Shown piece after piece: positions 1 to 9,509 of a stretch of 64,000 nt of DNA; position 1 is the stretch's first letter; each line of letters opens with the position of its first letter. The stretch comes from Olsenella sp. GTDB taxonomy: Bacteria > Actinomycetota > Coriobacteriia > Coriobacteriales > Atopobiaceae. The position numbers and the translations under genes were made by a program. The notes beneath the pieces are model-generated. The model did not search any database and was not told the DNA's origin. It was given only the letters and a program-made list of their open reading frames with translations. The DNA lies in assembly GCA_022648325.1 (NCBI GenBank), contig JALCMG010000002.1:124001-188000 (forward strand), read 5' to 3'.

Positions 1-3000
1 GGATTTGAGCACTTCTCGGCGGGCACTTCCCACAGGCGCGATGGGGTCGACAATATGGCGGAGCGGGTTCTCTTCGCCAACCGCACGGGGCGGCTTCATG
101 AACTCGTGAACCCTATCGGTGTACTCGTTGTTGATGAAGTCCATCACGCGGGACTCCGCCTGGCCAACGTCGACCTTGTGAAGCCCGGCAAGAATAGCCT
201 CGTAGAACGGCGTCTCGCGAGCGTAGCTCCAGAAGTGCTCGGAAAGGTCAATCCACCCATAGGTCCACGGCTTTGCGGCACCGGCGTAATGGACAATCTT
301 GGGATTACGACGGGACGTCAGGTAGGCATCGTAGGCGGCAGCGGGCGCGTTGGGATAGAGCGCAGTCGCCCTGTGGAAGATGTCGTTCGTGACATTCCAC
401 GATGCATCGAGGTAGGTAACTCTCCCCTCGCACTCGGAATTGAGGACATCCTGATCGTTGTAGATGAAATCAGGCCGTTGAGAAACTTTAAGCCACTCGG
501 ACACCTTGTGCAGCCTGCGCATAGCCCTCGTGTTGAGCACCAGCACACCCGCCTGGAAGTAGTCGTAAGGATTCCTCATCTTAAGGACGTCACGTGTGTA
601 CTTCATGCGATTGCCGTCCGCAAGGTTGAGGTTGGCAAGATAGTCGACATCGCGTGTGGCAGCCACGAGGTTGTCACCAAGCTCGGTGTCAAAGAGCTGG
701 GCAACGTCACCCTCGACCACAAGGTCAGAGTCAAGGTAGAGCACCTTGTCGTAGGCAGACAGCACGTCCTGCACAAGGAAGCGGTAGTAGGTCTCCACTG
801 AGATGTGCTCATTGTTGGTGCCCAGGTCGTAGTCAGCGACCATGCGCCACACGTCGAAGAAGGTGATGCGCGCGTTGTCATAGCGTCCAAGATACTCGCA
901 CATCGTCGTCTGGTGGTCCCCAGAGATGTTGCACGTGAGCACCACTATGTCATAGAAGCGCCCTGGGTTCGCGTTTCTCAGCATCGACTCGACGGCAACT
1001 GCCAGCACAGGCACGTAGGCATCGTCGGAGGCGAAGACCACGGGGACCACGTTGGGTTCCAGCACGGATTTGCGATCAATGAAGGCAGGAGTAAAGCTGG
1101 GCTCTGGCTCGGGGTTCTCAAAGTGGACGCACTGGAGCTGCTTGGTCTTCCATGCGGCTCCCGCACCCGTGCGCATGGCATGCAGATACCACACGTTGAA
1201 GAGGCGCTCTGCCAGGTGTCCGGGGGTGCGAACCGCCTCGCGGCTGTAGGTGGACATGTCCGTCTCGCGAATGAACTCGTCCAGCACGGGGAACAGGAAC
1301 TCGCAGTAGGACGAGAAGATCTCGTGACGCATGATGTACATGTTGCAGAAGCAGGAGCGCTCGCCACCAAGGAATGCGTCGAAGTCCTGGGAATAGTCGG
1401 GGAAGAGACGGTGCACGATTACCGCGCAACGGTTGAGGTCCTCGATGTGCAGCGCCGGCGCCGCAGCATAGTGCTCTCGAGGAGTCGAGAAGTCACCAGG
1501 GAAGTCGGCGAGGCGCTTAAAGCCAGTGGTAATCACGTCGTAGCCCTCGACGCAGGAACGAATGGTCTCATCGTCCAAGCCATAGCGCTTTATCGCCTCT
1601 TCGTCGATGAAGTCATCCATGACCTCACCGTAGGGGTTCTCCTCGTAGACGTTTGACGTGAAGTTGAAGTAGCGACGATAGTGGCAGAAGCCAACATAGG
1701 GTGAGGTGGTGTTCTTCCATGCCCAATACTGCGTCGTGAGCTCGCAGTACATGGGGTTCTTGTCCGAGATGTTCTCTCCCTCGTCGTCATGGAGCGCCCA
1801 GTCAAAGCGATTTGACTTGTTGCCCGGGCCAACCTGAACGGGCTGGAGGATGTTGCCCTTGGGTACCACAACGTCCTTGTGGGTCGTCACGAGAATGCGT
1901 ATGTCCTGAGACCCAAAGCCTGCCACGTGCTCTGCGTGGGCAATCTGGGTGAGGTGTACGTTCGCCCTGACTTTCATATAGCGCTCGCGTGAATAGTCGA
2001 TGGGATCAGCCGAAACGGGGTCGATGGCGCCCTCCGTGCTCTTGGCCATAGCGTGCAGCTGGTGGAGCCGATCATCCGACACAGGAAACTCCCCCGTCGC
2101 GACAAAGTGATACGCACGATCGCGCACAAAGCGCCAGAATTCCCTCGCTGCCGCAGCGGCCCCAAAGACGTCGGCAAAGTGGGACGCGGCCTGGCTCCAC
2201 TCGGGGGCAGGCACGCGATCGAGCAGGTCGTTAGCGAGAAGCTCGAGCATCTTGTGACGCATGCCTGCTAGGGGCGATTCGAGCGAAGGACGCCCCACAC
2301 GCGAGACGTAGTCTGCAGTCGCATCGATGCAAGCGCCAAATTGCTGGCAGAAGTCGCCAAAGCGTGTCGCGGTGATGCCGCTCGCACCAGTGACGCCCAC
2401 GCCGTAGTGGTAGATATAGCCTCTGCACTGCTCGAGCCCCACGGAACGCTTCGCCATGTCAGAAACAACAAAGACCTCGTAGCCGTCCTCCGCACGCTCA
2501 AGGCGCTCGCTGGTCATGGTGTCAAAGGCACGCTTCAGGAGGTCCGTTCTATAGAGGCGCTGCGTGGCGCGCCAATCGACGAGCTGACCATGAGACTCGT
2601 CGAATATGTTGAGGAGAACGTCAGCGCCCTCTGCAACGCCGCTGGGGCGGTTGACGAAGGCCGCAAACGAGCGAGCGGCATCGTCTGTGACGCCGTTCTC
2701 GCCCAGTACGGTTATGCCAACGTGGAAGACATCTGCGTCGTTTTCCCTGGCTGCTTGGTCGAGCTCCGAGAGGAACTCGGGTGCCAGCTCGTCGTCGCCG
2801 TCGAGGAGGAACGACCACTCCCCCGTTGCCGCCTCGACACCCGTCTTGCGTGCCAGGTGAAGGCCGCAGTTCTCGCTGTGATGAACCACGTGGAAGCGGG
2901 AATCCACCTGAGCGTAGGAGTCCGCGATGGTCCCGGAGGCGTCCGTTGAGCAATCGTCCACGACGATGGCCTCCCAGTCCTCAAACGTCTGAGCCTTCAG

Positions 3001-3069
3001 GCTGTCAAGGCAACGCTCGAGGTAGGCGGCCACGTTGTAGGCCGGAATGATCATAGAGATTCTGGGCAT
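1..3069 (-). CDS. Three-domain glycosyltransferase (GT2 - DUF4422 - GT8), 3' end cut by window edge
   Basis: At least 1023 residues are present and the frame is still open at base 1. Three units can be read. Residues about 4-230 form a GT-A family 2 domain, starting ISMIIPAYN, with VVDDCS as the nucleotide-binding aspartates. Residues about 391-640 match DUF4422 (ILVTTHKD near the start, then YWAWKN and GFCHYRRYF). Residues about 677-930 form a family 8 domain (VVFASDD at its start, DXD-type metal motif DSD at 780-782). Proteins of this kind build cell-surface polysaccharide or glycoprotein sugars. I infer a cytoplasmic enzyme adding two or three sugars in sequence; donor and acceptor are unknown. 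The ATG at 3067-3069 directly precedes the GT2 core. The neighbouring ABC pair gives no clear functional link. Confidence 0.85.
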   Translation of the reverse strand, partial: MPRISMIIPAYNVAAYLERCLDSLKAQTFEDWEAIVVDDCSTDASGTIADSYAQVDSRFHVVHHSENCGLHLARKTGVEAATGEWSFLLDGDDELAPEFLSELDQAARENDADVFHVGITVLGENGVTDDAARSFAAFVNRPSGVAEGADVLLNIFDESHGQLVDWRATQRLYRTDLLKRAFDTMTSERLERAEDGYEVFVVSDMAKRSVGLEQCRGYIYHYGVGVTGASGITATRFGDFCQQFGACIDATADYVSRVGRPSLESPLAGMRHKMLELLANDLLDRVPAPEWSQAASHFADVFGAAAAAREFWRFVRDRAYHFVATGEFPVSDDRLHQLHAMAKSTEGAIDPVSADPIDYSRERYMKVRANVHLTQIAHAEHVAGFGSQDIRILVTTHKDVVVPKGNILQPVQVGPGNKSNRFDWALHDDEGENISDKNPMYCELTTQYWAWKNTTSPYVGFCHYRRYFNFTSNVYEENPYGEVMDDFIDEEAIKRYGLDDETIRSCVEGYDVITTGFKRLADFPGDFSTPREHYAAAPALHIEDLNRCAVIVHRLFPDYSQDFDAFLGGERSCFCNMYIMRHEIFSSYCEFLFPVLDEFIRETDMSTYSREAVRTPGHLAERLFNVWYLHAMRTGAGAAWKTKQLQCVHFENPEPEPSFTPAFIDRKSVLEPNVVPVVFASDDAYVPVLAVAVESMLRNANPGRFYDIVVLTCNISGDHQTTMCEYLGRYDNARITFFDVWRMVADYDLGTNNEHISVETYYRFLVQDVLSAYDKVLYLDSDLVVEGDVAQLFDTELGDNLVAATRDVDYLANLNLADGNRMKYTRDVLKMRNPYDYFQAGVLVLNTRAMRRLHKVSEWLKVSQRPDFIYNDQDVLNSECEGRVTYLDASWNVTNDIFHRATALYPNAPAAAYDAYLTSRRNPKIVHYAGAAKPWTYGWIDLSEHFWSYARETPFYEAILAGLHKVDVGQAESRVMDFINNEYTDRVHEFMKPPRAVGEENPLRHIVDPIAPVGSARREVLKS

Positions 3070-3124
3070 TGTCCCTCCAAAGGACCGCATACCAGCAGGA
3101 ATGTTCTGGGCCAATGATACCAGC

Positions 3125-6100
3125 CTAGTCCACGCTCTTCAGGCTCTCCACCATGTCAACGGCGTCCAGGCGATGACGCATTGCGAGCATCACAAGCAGC
3201 GTGAACGCCATGGTAAGCGCAAACGCAAAGCCATAGCTTGCGGCATGGATGCTGCGGCCAAACATCACGTAGTCAACCTCGGCGGTGGTGACCACGAAGC
3301 TCTCAAGCCATGTCCCCAAGAGCAACCCCACCGCATCGCCGATGGCCGCAGTGATGACAATCTCGCGGAAGATGTAGGCATGTACCTCTCGACGAGCAAA
3401 GCCAAGCACGCGCAGGCTCGCTATCTCACGCACGCGCTCGGCCACATTGATGTTGGTGAGGTTGTAGAGAACGATGAAGGCAAGTGCCGCGGCAGAGACA
3501 ACCAGCACGACAACAACCGCATCCACCACCGAGAGCATGGATCGGTAGAGCTCGATCGTCTCGGACGAGAAGGCAACCGTCGAGACGGCGCCCTCATCGT
3601 GAAGAGCCTCGGAAAGAGCAGCTCGCCCGTCTGCATCGAGTGTGGTTGCCACCAGAATAGTCGAGAAGGTCGGCTCCTCCGAGTCCACCTCGCGCCAGGC
3701 ATCCCGGCCCACATAGACGCTGTTCCCCACGTAGTTCTCACAGATGCCGGTCACCGTGAGGGCATGCCCCTCTCCCGTAGCGTCTCCCACCTCGTCAACG
3801 TCACGGAGCACAACCTTGTCGCCAACGGAAATGCCCAGACGCGTTGCGAGTTTCTCGGTGATGACAACAGAGTTGTTGTCAAAGGCAAGCCTCTCGTGCG
3901 TGGTGCGTCTCCGCAGCGTGACTGCGCCCTCGAAAGTCGAGGCATCCTGGGGGACAACGGCACCCACCCTGAGCGTGCCCGTCGAATCGTCGCCCGAACC
4001 GGCACGCATGGTGACCTCCTGAACGCGATCCTCGCGCGTCACTTGGCCCGTAGCAGACAGGATGCCCTCTACCGCCGCCATGTCCTCGTCGGTCGCACCG
4101 TCCTTCAGGCCCACCGTCGTATCGTAGTGGACGATTGGCCCATACTGGCAGTCAATGATGTCCCAGATGGCATCATGGAGGCCAAAGCCCACCAGCAGTA
4201 GCGCCGTGCAACCCGCCACCCCAGCCACCGTCATGGCAAGACGGCGCTTGTAGCGGAACAGGTTGCGGCAGGTGACCTTCCACGAGAACGAGAGGCGGTC
4301 CCAAATGGGGCGGATGCGCTCAAGCAGGATGCGCTTGCCCGGCTTTGGGGCGAGCGGGAGCATGAGCTGGGCAGGCGTCTCGCGCAGGCTCGAGAAAACG
4401 GCTCCCCAGGTTGCAATCAGCGTCACGCCCACTCCCGCGCCGCCAGCGACAAGAGCGGTTTGAGGTTCCACGGGAAGCGGCCACGACATGGCCGGAACGG
4501 AATAGATCACGCCATACGATGACATGATGATGGCAGGGAGCACCTGGGAGAGGACGGCAGTGCCAAGCACTGCACCACCGATGCTTGCGATGGCAGCATA
4601 GGTAAGGTAGCGTGAGGCGATGCGGGCCTTAGAGTAGCCCAGGGCCTTGAGCGTGCCAATGAGGACGCGGTCATCATCCACCATACGGGTCATTGTGGTG
4701 AGCGCAACAAGCGCGGCAACAAGGAAGAAGAAGACCGGGAAGACGTTCGCGATACCGTCAATACGGCGTGTATCCTGCATGTATGTCTCTACGCCCTCGT
4801 CCTGGATGCGGTCGAGAAGGTAGGCATCGGGCTTCTCGAGCGCATCGACCTGGGCCTGCGCGTCATCAATCTTTGACTGGGCGTCATCGAGCTCTGACTG
4901 GGCGTTTGCCTCCTGCTCCTGGTAGCTGGCAAGTCCCTCCTCGTAGCTTGCCTTGGCGCTTGCAAGCTGATTCTCGGCCTCCGAGAGCTGCGAAGCTTTT
5001 TCATCGAGGGTGGCTTGCGCGTCTGCCAGTTGCTCCTCGGCACCTGTACGCTGTTGAGAAAGCTGGGTCTGGGCAGCGTCGAGCTTGGCCTGTCCGTCTG
5101 CCACCTGTTCCTGCGCGACCTGAAGCTGCTCCACGCTCGCAAGCGCCTGGTTCACCTGCTCGAGCGACGCCTGCGCCATCGCCAGCTGGCCCTGCAACGC
5201 TTCGAGCGTCGCGGGGTCAGCAGCGCCACCAAGCGCCTCCAAAGCGGCGATCTGCTGCTCAAGGGTATCGATGCCAGCGCTCGCCTGCTCCTTCTGGGCA
5301 GAAAGCGATGACGTCGCCTCATCGAGCGAGGAGGCGCCTGTCTGCTCCAGCACGGTTGTCACGCTCGTCTCGACCTCCCGGCGCTGCTGGTTGAGAGAGG
5401 CCTGGCTCTCGTCAATCTGGCTCTGCGCGTCTTGCAGCTGAGCCGTAACCTCAGAGCGCTTCTGGGCGAGCTGGTCCTTGCCTGCGGCGAGTTGCTCCTT
5501 GCCAGAGGCAAGCTCCTCCTCGCCCGAAGATATCTGCTGAGCGGCATCGTCTAGCTGCGCCTTCGCGTCTGCCAGCTTGGTCTCGGCGGCCGCGCGCTGC
5601 TGGTCGAGCTGTTCCTGCGCATCATCCACCTTTGCCTGTGCGTCCTGGCGCAAGTCGTCAAGTCGCGCCTGGGTCAGCTCATCCAGGCGCGCAGAGAGCG
5701 CATCCTTCGCGGGCGAGACCGCCTCCTCGTAGGACGAGCTTCCACTCACGGCCGCGTCCGCACCATCGACGCTCAGGTAGAGCGTAGTCCAGGGATAGTC
5801 GTCCGAGAAGGCCGAGCGAGGCACGTAGGCCACCTGCTTCACCGAACCATCCCCCAGCGTAGTGGTTCCAAATGTGCCCGTATACGGGTAGCTCGGAGAG
5901 CTCATGAGGCCGACCACGGTGAAGGTGCGCACCGAAAGCGTGCCGTCCAGGTCATCAGACCCATAGAGGACCTCGACCGTATCCCCCACCTCGAGGCCTG
6001 GCGTAGCCGCGTCACCGTCGAGAAGACACTCGTCGGCAGCCTGTGGCCAGCGTCCCGCCGTCAGGCGAACGCGATTCAGGTAGGAGCCACTCGAGGAGTC

Positions 6101-6487
6101 AACCTCATCGTCGGAGACCACGCTCGCGCTCTGGGCTTCGTCCATATCGAGAGACGTCATGCGAACAGCAATCTGTTCCTTGCCAATGCGAGCCATGACA
6201 TCCACGGAGCTCGACGGCATGACGGCAGTGACGCCCTTGGCGGGCGAGACGCGATCAACGTCCTTCTCAGAAAACCCCTTCGTGGAAACCAATCGCAGGT
6301 CGTAAAGGTTGCATCCGTCAAACCAGCGGTCTGCGGCAAGACGCATGTCTCGTCCCGACATCTGGAGGCCGGCCAAAAAGCCGCAGCCCAGGGCCACAAT
6401 GCCCGTGATGGCAAGGAAGCGCCCTATCGAGCCACGGATGCTCCTCCACACGCTCCTTGTGAACGGCGTTGCGGCCACTCTTACCAC
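3125..6487 (-). CDS. FtsX/MacB-type ABC transporter permease with long coiled coil
   Basis: This 1120-residue membrane protein has the usual layout of a large FtsX-family permease: one N-terminal membrane helix (about 22-42), an extracellular domain, a first FtsX block (about 585-700), a second membrane/extracellular part, and a final FtsX block near the C-terminus. Residues about 265-560 are an uninterrupted coiled coil rich in Ala, Gln, Glu and Asp (many AQAQLDDAQ-like heptads), predicted to stand outside the membrane. Its start overlaps the end of the ATPase gene upstream by 7 bases, so the two are surely cotranslated. Relatives move lipoproteins, peptides or lipids, or transmit force to cell-wall enzymes; the substrate here is not readable. 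Confidence 0.88.
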   Translation of the reverse strand: MVRVAATPFTRSVWRSIRGSIGRFLAITGIVALGCGFLAGLQMSGRDMRLAADRWFDGCNLYDLRLVSTKGFSEKDVDRVSPAKGVTAVMPSSSVDVMARIGKEQIAVRMTSLDMDEAQSASVVSDDEVDSSSGSYLNRVRLTAGRWPQAADECLLDGDAATPGLEVGDTVEVLYGSDDLDGTLSVRTFTVVGLMSSPSYPYTGTFGTTTLGDGSVKQVAYVPRSAFSDDYPWTTLYLSVDGADAAVSGSSSYEEAVSPAKDALSARLDELTQARLDDLRQDAQAKVDDAQEQLDQQRAAAETKLADAKAQLDDAAQQISSGEEELASGKEQLAAGKDQLAQKRSEVTAQLQDAQSQIDESQASLNQQRREVETSVTTVLEQTGASSLDEATSSLSAQKEQASAGIDTLEQQIAALEALGGAADPATLEALQGQLAMAQASLEQVNQALASVEQLQVAQEQVADGQAKLDAAQTQLSQQRTGAEEQLADAQATLDEKASQLSEAENQLASAKASYEEGLASYQEQEANAQSELDDAQSKIDDAQAQVDALEKPDAYLLDRIQDEGVETYMQDTRRIDGIANVFPVFFFLVAALVALTTMTRMVDDDRVLIGTLKALGYSKARIASRYLTYAAIASIGGAVLGTAVLSQVLPAIIMSSYGVIYSVPAMSWPLPVEPQTALVAGGAGVGVTLIATWGAVFSSLRETPAQLMLPLAPKPGKRILLERIRPIWDRLSFSWKVTCRNLFRYKRRLAMTVAGVAGCTALLLVGFGLHDAIWDIIDCQYGPIVHYDTTVGLKDGATDEDMAAVEGILSATGQVTREDRVQEVTMRAGSGDDSTGTLRVGAVVPQDASTFEGAVTLRRRTTHERLAFDNNSVVITEKLATRLGISVGDKVVLRDVDEVGDATGEGHALTVTGICENYVGNSVYVGRDAWREVDSEEPTFSTILVATTLDADGRAALSEALHDEGAVSTVAFSSETIELYRSMLSVVDAVVVVLVVSAAALAFIVLYNLTNINVAERVREIASLRVLGFARREVHAYIFREIVITAAIGDAVGLLLGTWLESFVVTTAEVDYVMFGRSIHAASYGFAFALTMAFTLLVMLAMRHRLDAVDMVESLKSVD

Positions 6488-7191
6488 TCGACCTCTGCAG
6501 CGTCGAGAGGATGCGCGTTTGTCTCGATGCGCTCGGCGCGTCCCTCTCGCACGTGAATCACGCGGTCTGCTATCTGGGTGAAGGCCGTGTTGTGGGTGAC
6601 AATTGCCACCGTGCGCCCGCGCTCACGGCACGTGCGCTGGAGAAGGCCCAGTATCTGCTTGCCCGTCACGTAATCGAGCGCGCCAGTGGGCTCGTCGCAG
6701 AGCAGGAGCTTGGGGTTCTTCGCAAGCGCGCGGGCGATGGCAACGCGCTGCTGCTCGCCGCCCGAGAGCTGCGTCGGGAACATGTCCTTGCGCGAGGCGA
6801 GGCCCACCTCGTCAAGCACCTCCAGGGCCGGAAGCGGGTCCGTGCATATCTGGCTTGCAAGCTCGACGTTCTCGAGGGCGGTGAGGTTCTGCACGAGGTT
6901 GTAGAACTGGAACACAAAGCCTATGTCATGGCGCCTGTAGAGGGTGAGGTCATGCTCTGAGAGTCCCGAAACCTCGCGGCCAGCAAGCCGTATTGACCCC
7001 GAGGTACAGGCATCCATGCCACCGAGCACGTTGAGCACGGTTGTTTTGCCGGCACCCGAGGGCCCCACAATCACGCAGAGCTCGCCCTCCTCGATGTCAA
7101 AGGACATGCCAGCCACGGCATGAACCTCGATGCTGCCCATGCGGTAGGTCTTGCAGACGTCCCTGAACTCAACAAATGCCATGTCATGCAC
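6481..7191 (-). CDS. ABC transporter ATP-binding protein (LolD/MacB type)
   Basis: This 236-residue ATPase has all nucleotide-binding motifs: Walker A GPSGAGKT (43-50), signature LSGGEQQR (142-149), Walker B LLLCDE (162-167) and the following PTGALD, which is typical of the LolD/MacB group. It energises the FtsX permease whose gene overlaps its stop codon. Two starts are possible, ATG at 7191 or the in-frame ATG at 7182 (MAFVEF); neither has a strong ribosome site, and the shorter form fits the family better. The pair has no obvious periplasmic adaptor, as expected in a Gram-positive cell. Confidence 0.9.
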   Translation of the reverse strand: MHDMAFVEFRDVCKTYRMGSIEVHAVAGMSFDIEEGELCVIVGPSGAGKTTVLNVLGGMDACTSGSIRLAGREVSGLSEHDLTLYRRHDIGFVFQFYNLVQNLTALENVELASQICTDPLPALEVLDEVGLASRKDMFPTQLSGGEQQRVAIARALAKNPKLLLCDEPTGALDYVTGKQILGLLQRTCRERGRTVAIVTHNTAFTQIADRVIHVREGRAERIETNAHPLDAAEVEW

Positions 7192-7215
7192 CCAATCCCG
7201 GCAGCAGTTCGGCCG

Positions 7216-7434
7216 TCAGCCGTTTAATTCATTATGCCCGGGGCCACGGTGAAGAGTGCGCGGGGCCGGGTGAGGCCACGGCCTTGGCCCGTGGGCGGTA
7301 CCATCCTCCTGCTGACGCTCGCGCTCGGCGAGCATGGCTCGATACCCCTTGAGCGGGTCAAAGGGCGAGAAGATCTTCGCCCTCTCCGAGAGAGGCATGG
7401 GTTGGCGAGTAGGGTTTGCGGCTCGTCCGCCCAT
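7216..7434 (-). CDS. YolD-like small protein next to the Y-family polymerase
   Basis: This 72-residue protein contains PMPLSERAKIFSPF followed by DPLKGY, the hallmark of the small YolD-like proteins encoded beside UV-damage Y-family polymerases in Gram-positive bacteria. The ATG at 7432-7434 lies four bases after the polymerase stop, and GGAGAG at the polymerase 3' end gives its ribosome site. A longer in-frame ORF extends upstream, but that part overlaps the polymerase gene and has no family similarity, so I reject the longer start. Its role is probably to modulate the polymerase; this is inferred from the recurring gene pairing, not from a known mechanism. Confidence 0.7.
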   Translation of the reverse strand: MGGRAANPTRQPMPLSERAKIFSPFDPLKGYRAMLAERERQQEDGTAHGPRPWPHPAPRTLHRGPGHNELNG

Positions 7435-7438
7435 AGCA

Positions 7439-8785
7439 TTACTCTCCACTGCGGTGGCCACCAATCTGGAGGTTGCGCTCGCGCGCGGTTGCCTCGGGGA
7501 GAAGGTCCACGCCCTTGAGCAGCGAGTTCTTGCCAAACTTGCGCTTCACGGCACTGATTGCCTCCTGCCTGCGTCGCTCGCGTGCATCCGCCTCGGGCGT
7601 AGAGAAGAGGCTATCCTGAACGCCAGGGGCATCCTCGGGCTGCACGCCCGTTGCCGAGAGCCCAAGCCGGTGCACAGGACGGGAGCGGTCGACCTCGGCA
7701 TCAAAGATGCGCGTTGTTGCGGCCAGTATCTGCTCGCGCGAGCTGGTGGGCACGAGAAGCCGCTCGGTACCCCCTGCAGAGGCAACGGCGCGGTACCACG
7801 AGCGAGGATCCGTGCGGTCACGAATGCCCGCGCGTTCCTCGGCAGAGAGGTCATATCCCACGTATAGGTTCACGCTGCTAGCAACAAGCCGCTGCTCAAC
7901 AAGGTCGAGCGCAAGGGAGTCCGCCATTTCACGCACGATGATACGGGCGCCCGCAAAGTCACGATTGCGCCCAAGTACCTGCGCTGTCGAGACAGAGTGC
8001 GAGCCGGAGCGATAGGCCTTGATGTCAGCCATGGTCACAGGCTCCACTCCCCATGCGTGGTCGATGAGAATCTCGGCATCTACTCCAAGCTCCCGGTACA
8101 AGGGCTCAGCTGGATACGTGGCGACCTGGCCTATGGTGTGGACGCCCATGGCAGCCAGTCGCTCGGCTATTCCCCGTCCTACGCGCCAGAAGTCTGTGAT
8201 AGGGCAATGGTTCCAGAGCGTGGCACGGTAGGTCTCCTCGTCAAGCTCGCCAAAGAAGTCCTTGCTGTGCTTTGCAGTGATGTCCAGGGCGACCTTTGCA
8301 AGGTAGAGGTTGGTGCCAAGCCCGCATGTGGCCGGGACGCCCGTTGTTCTCACCACGTCCTCGCGAATGCGCTCCCCCAGCTCGCGGGCCGTGCAGCCAT
8401 AGAGGTCGAGGTAGCCCGTGACGTCCATGAAGGCCTCGTCTATCGAGTAGACGTGGATGTCTTCCGGAGCAATCCAGCGCAGGTAAACGGAGTAGACGTC
8501 ACACGAACGCTCCATGTAGAGCGCCATCCTGGGCGGCACCATGAGGTAGTCGATGGTCTCGGGAATCTCAAAGACACGGCAGCGATTGCGCACCCCAAGC
8601 GCCTTCATTGCCGGCGAAACGGCAAGGCAGATGGTCTTCTCGGTACGGGAGGGGTCTGCCACCACGAGTCGCGTGGAGAGCGGGTCGAGCCCGCGCTCCA
8701 CGCACTCGACGCTGGCATAGAAGCTCTTGAGGTCTATGCAGAGGTACTGGCGCTGTTGTCTGCGCGCGGCAGAAGCCTGGTCCAC
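7439..8785 (-). CDS. Y-family translesion DNA polymerase (DinB/UmuC type)
   Basis: This 448-residue polymerase copies damaged DNA. The N-terminal catalytic motif is CIDLKSFYASVE (D18 and the aromatic steric residues at 22-23). The second metal site is SIDEAFMD (114-121, with D116 and E117). A helix-hairpin-helix thumb and a little-finger domain follow. The AVSPAMKALGVRN stretch after the palm is typical of the UvrX/ImpB-like Gram-positive subgroup rather than E. coli Pol IV. The start is GTG at 8783-8785, one base after the DJ-1 stop, with AGGGA upstream, so the two genes form one transcript. No LexA-like box was seen before this operon. Confidence 0.9.
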   Translation of the reverse strand: MDQASAARRQQRQYLCIDLKSFYASVECVERGLDPLSTRLVVADPSRTEKTICLAVSPAMKALGVRNRCRVFEIPETIDYLMVPPRMALYMERSCDVYSVYLRWIAPEDIHVYSIDEAFMDVTGYLDLYGCTARELGERIREDVVRTTGVPATCGLGTNLYLAKVALDITAKHSKDFFGELDEETYRATLWNHCPITDFWRVGRGIAERLAAMGVHTIGQVATYPAEPLYRELGVDAEILIDHAWGVEPVTMADIKAYRSGSHSVSTAQVLGRNRDFAGARIIVREMADSLALDLVEQRLVASSVNLYVGYDLSAEERAGIRDRTDPRSWYRAVASAGGTERLLVPTSSREQILAATTRIFDAEVDRSRPVHRLGLSATGVQPEDAPGVQDSLFSTPEADARERRRQEAISAVKRKFGKNSLLKGVDLLPEATARERNLQIGGHRSGE

Positions 8786-8786
8786 G

Positions 8787-9368
8787 CTATCCCTCGAGAA
8801 CGATGCGGGGCTTTAGGTCTTCGACGGCGGCATCCCCCAGGAGCCAGCGGACTATCTCAAGACCAAACGGGATGGCAGTTGCCATGCCCTTACTGGTGAT
8901 CACGTTGCCGTCCACCACGGCAGGCTCCCCGGAGAGGATGGCGCCGTTCTCGACAAGAACGTGCTGAAAGCTGGGGTTCGAGGTGGCGGGGCGGTTCGTG
9001 AGGATACCCAGCTCGGCCAGGATGGAGGGAGCGGCACAGATGGCTGCCACGCCCTTGCCCGCCTGGTCAAAGGCCTTGACCGCCTCCGTGAGCGGCTCAC
9101 ACGCCTTGAGGTTAAGAGTACCTGGCATTCCGCCGGGAAGCACGAGCATGTCATACTCGTCAAAAGAGAAGCCGTCATCTGCGATGGAGCGGTCGCAGGT
9201 AATGGTGACCTGGTGCGATGAGGTCACGGCGCGATCCGGGGTGATGGACACGGTGTCTGCGGGAATGCCCGCGCGGAAGAGAAGATCCACCACCGTGAGA
9301 CCCTCGATCTCCTCGAGACCGTTCGCAACGAACACCGCAACGCGCTTGTCGGTAGACTGCCTGAACAT
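8787..9368 (-). CDS. DJ-1/PfpI (ThiJ) family protein
   Basis: This 193-residue protein has the DJ-1/PfpI fold. The nucleophile elbow is AAICAAPSILAELG with Cys111. The assisting acid is Glu20 in NGLEEIEG. LVLPGGMPG (76-84) forms the conserved glycine loop. Members act as glyoxalases or deglycases, chaperones or oxidative-stress proteins; the exact activity cannot be assigned. It leads the operon with the translesion polymerase and the YolD-like protein, which suggests a link to aldehyde or oxidative DNA damage (inference). The ATG at 9366-9368 follows a GAGAGGAGC ribosome site and lies 14 bases from a copy of the 29-bp palindrome. Confidence 0.9.
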   Translation of the reverse strand: MFRQSTDKRVAVFVANGLEEIEGLTVVDLLFRAGIPADTVSITPDRAVTSSHQVTITCDRSIADDGFSFDEYDMLVLPGGMPGTLNLKACEPLTEAVKAFDQAGKGVAAICAAPSILAELGILTNRPATSNPSFQHVLVENGAILSGEPAVVDGNVITSKGMATAIPFGLEIVRWLLGDAAVEDLKPRIVLEG

Positions 9369-9382
9369 GTGCGCTCCTCTCG

Positions 9383-9411
9383 TGAGACAAAGGGACAGTC
9401 CCTTTGTCTCA
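9383..9411. repeat. 29-bp palindrome, copy 1
   Basis: The arms TGAGACAAAGGGAC and GTCCCTTTGTCTCA are perfect complements around a single A. The copy lies between the terminator of the PTS IIA gene and the start of the DJ-1 gene. The same unit recurs at 31962, 37695 and 53012. Confidence 0.95.
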
Positions 9412-9443
9412 TCCGAATCTTATCTCAACTGCCAGACGCAAAA

Positions 9444-9472
9444 GGGACGGTGCGCCGCGCGCGACCGCCCCT
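9444..9472 (-). terminator. Hairpin terminator of the PTS IIA gene
   Basis: On the minus strand GGGGCGGTCGCG pairs with GCGCACCGTCCC, with one mismatch or wobble region, and is followed by TTTTG. It lies 37 bases past the IIA stop codon. Confidence 0.65.
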
Positions 9473-9509
9473 CCAGAATGCATAGAAGCAAAGGGTCGTA
9501 CCTTTTGGA

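Noticed and set aside
55..1656. Two long plus-strand frames at the left edge
   Set aside because: They are opposite the glycosyltransferase, whose GT8 motifs read through on the minus strand.
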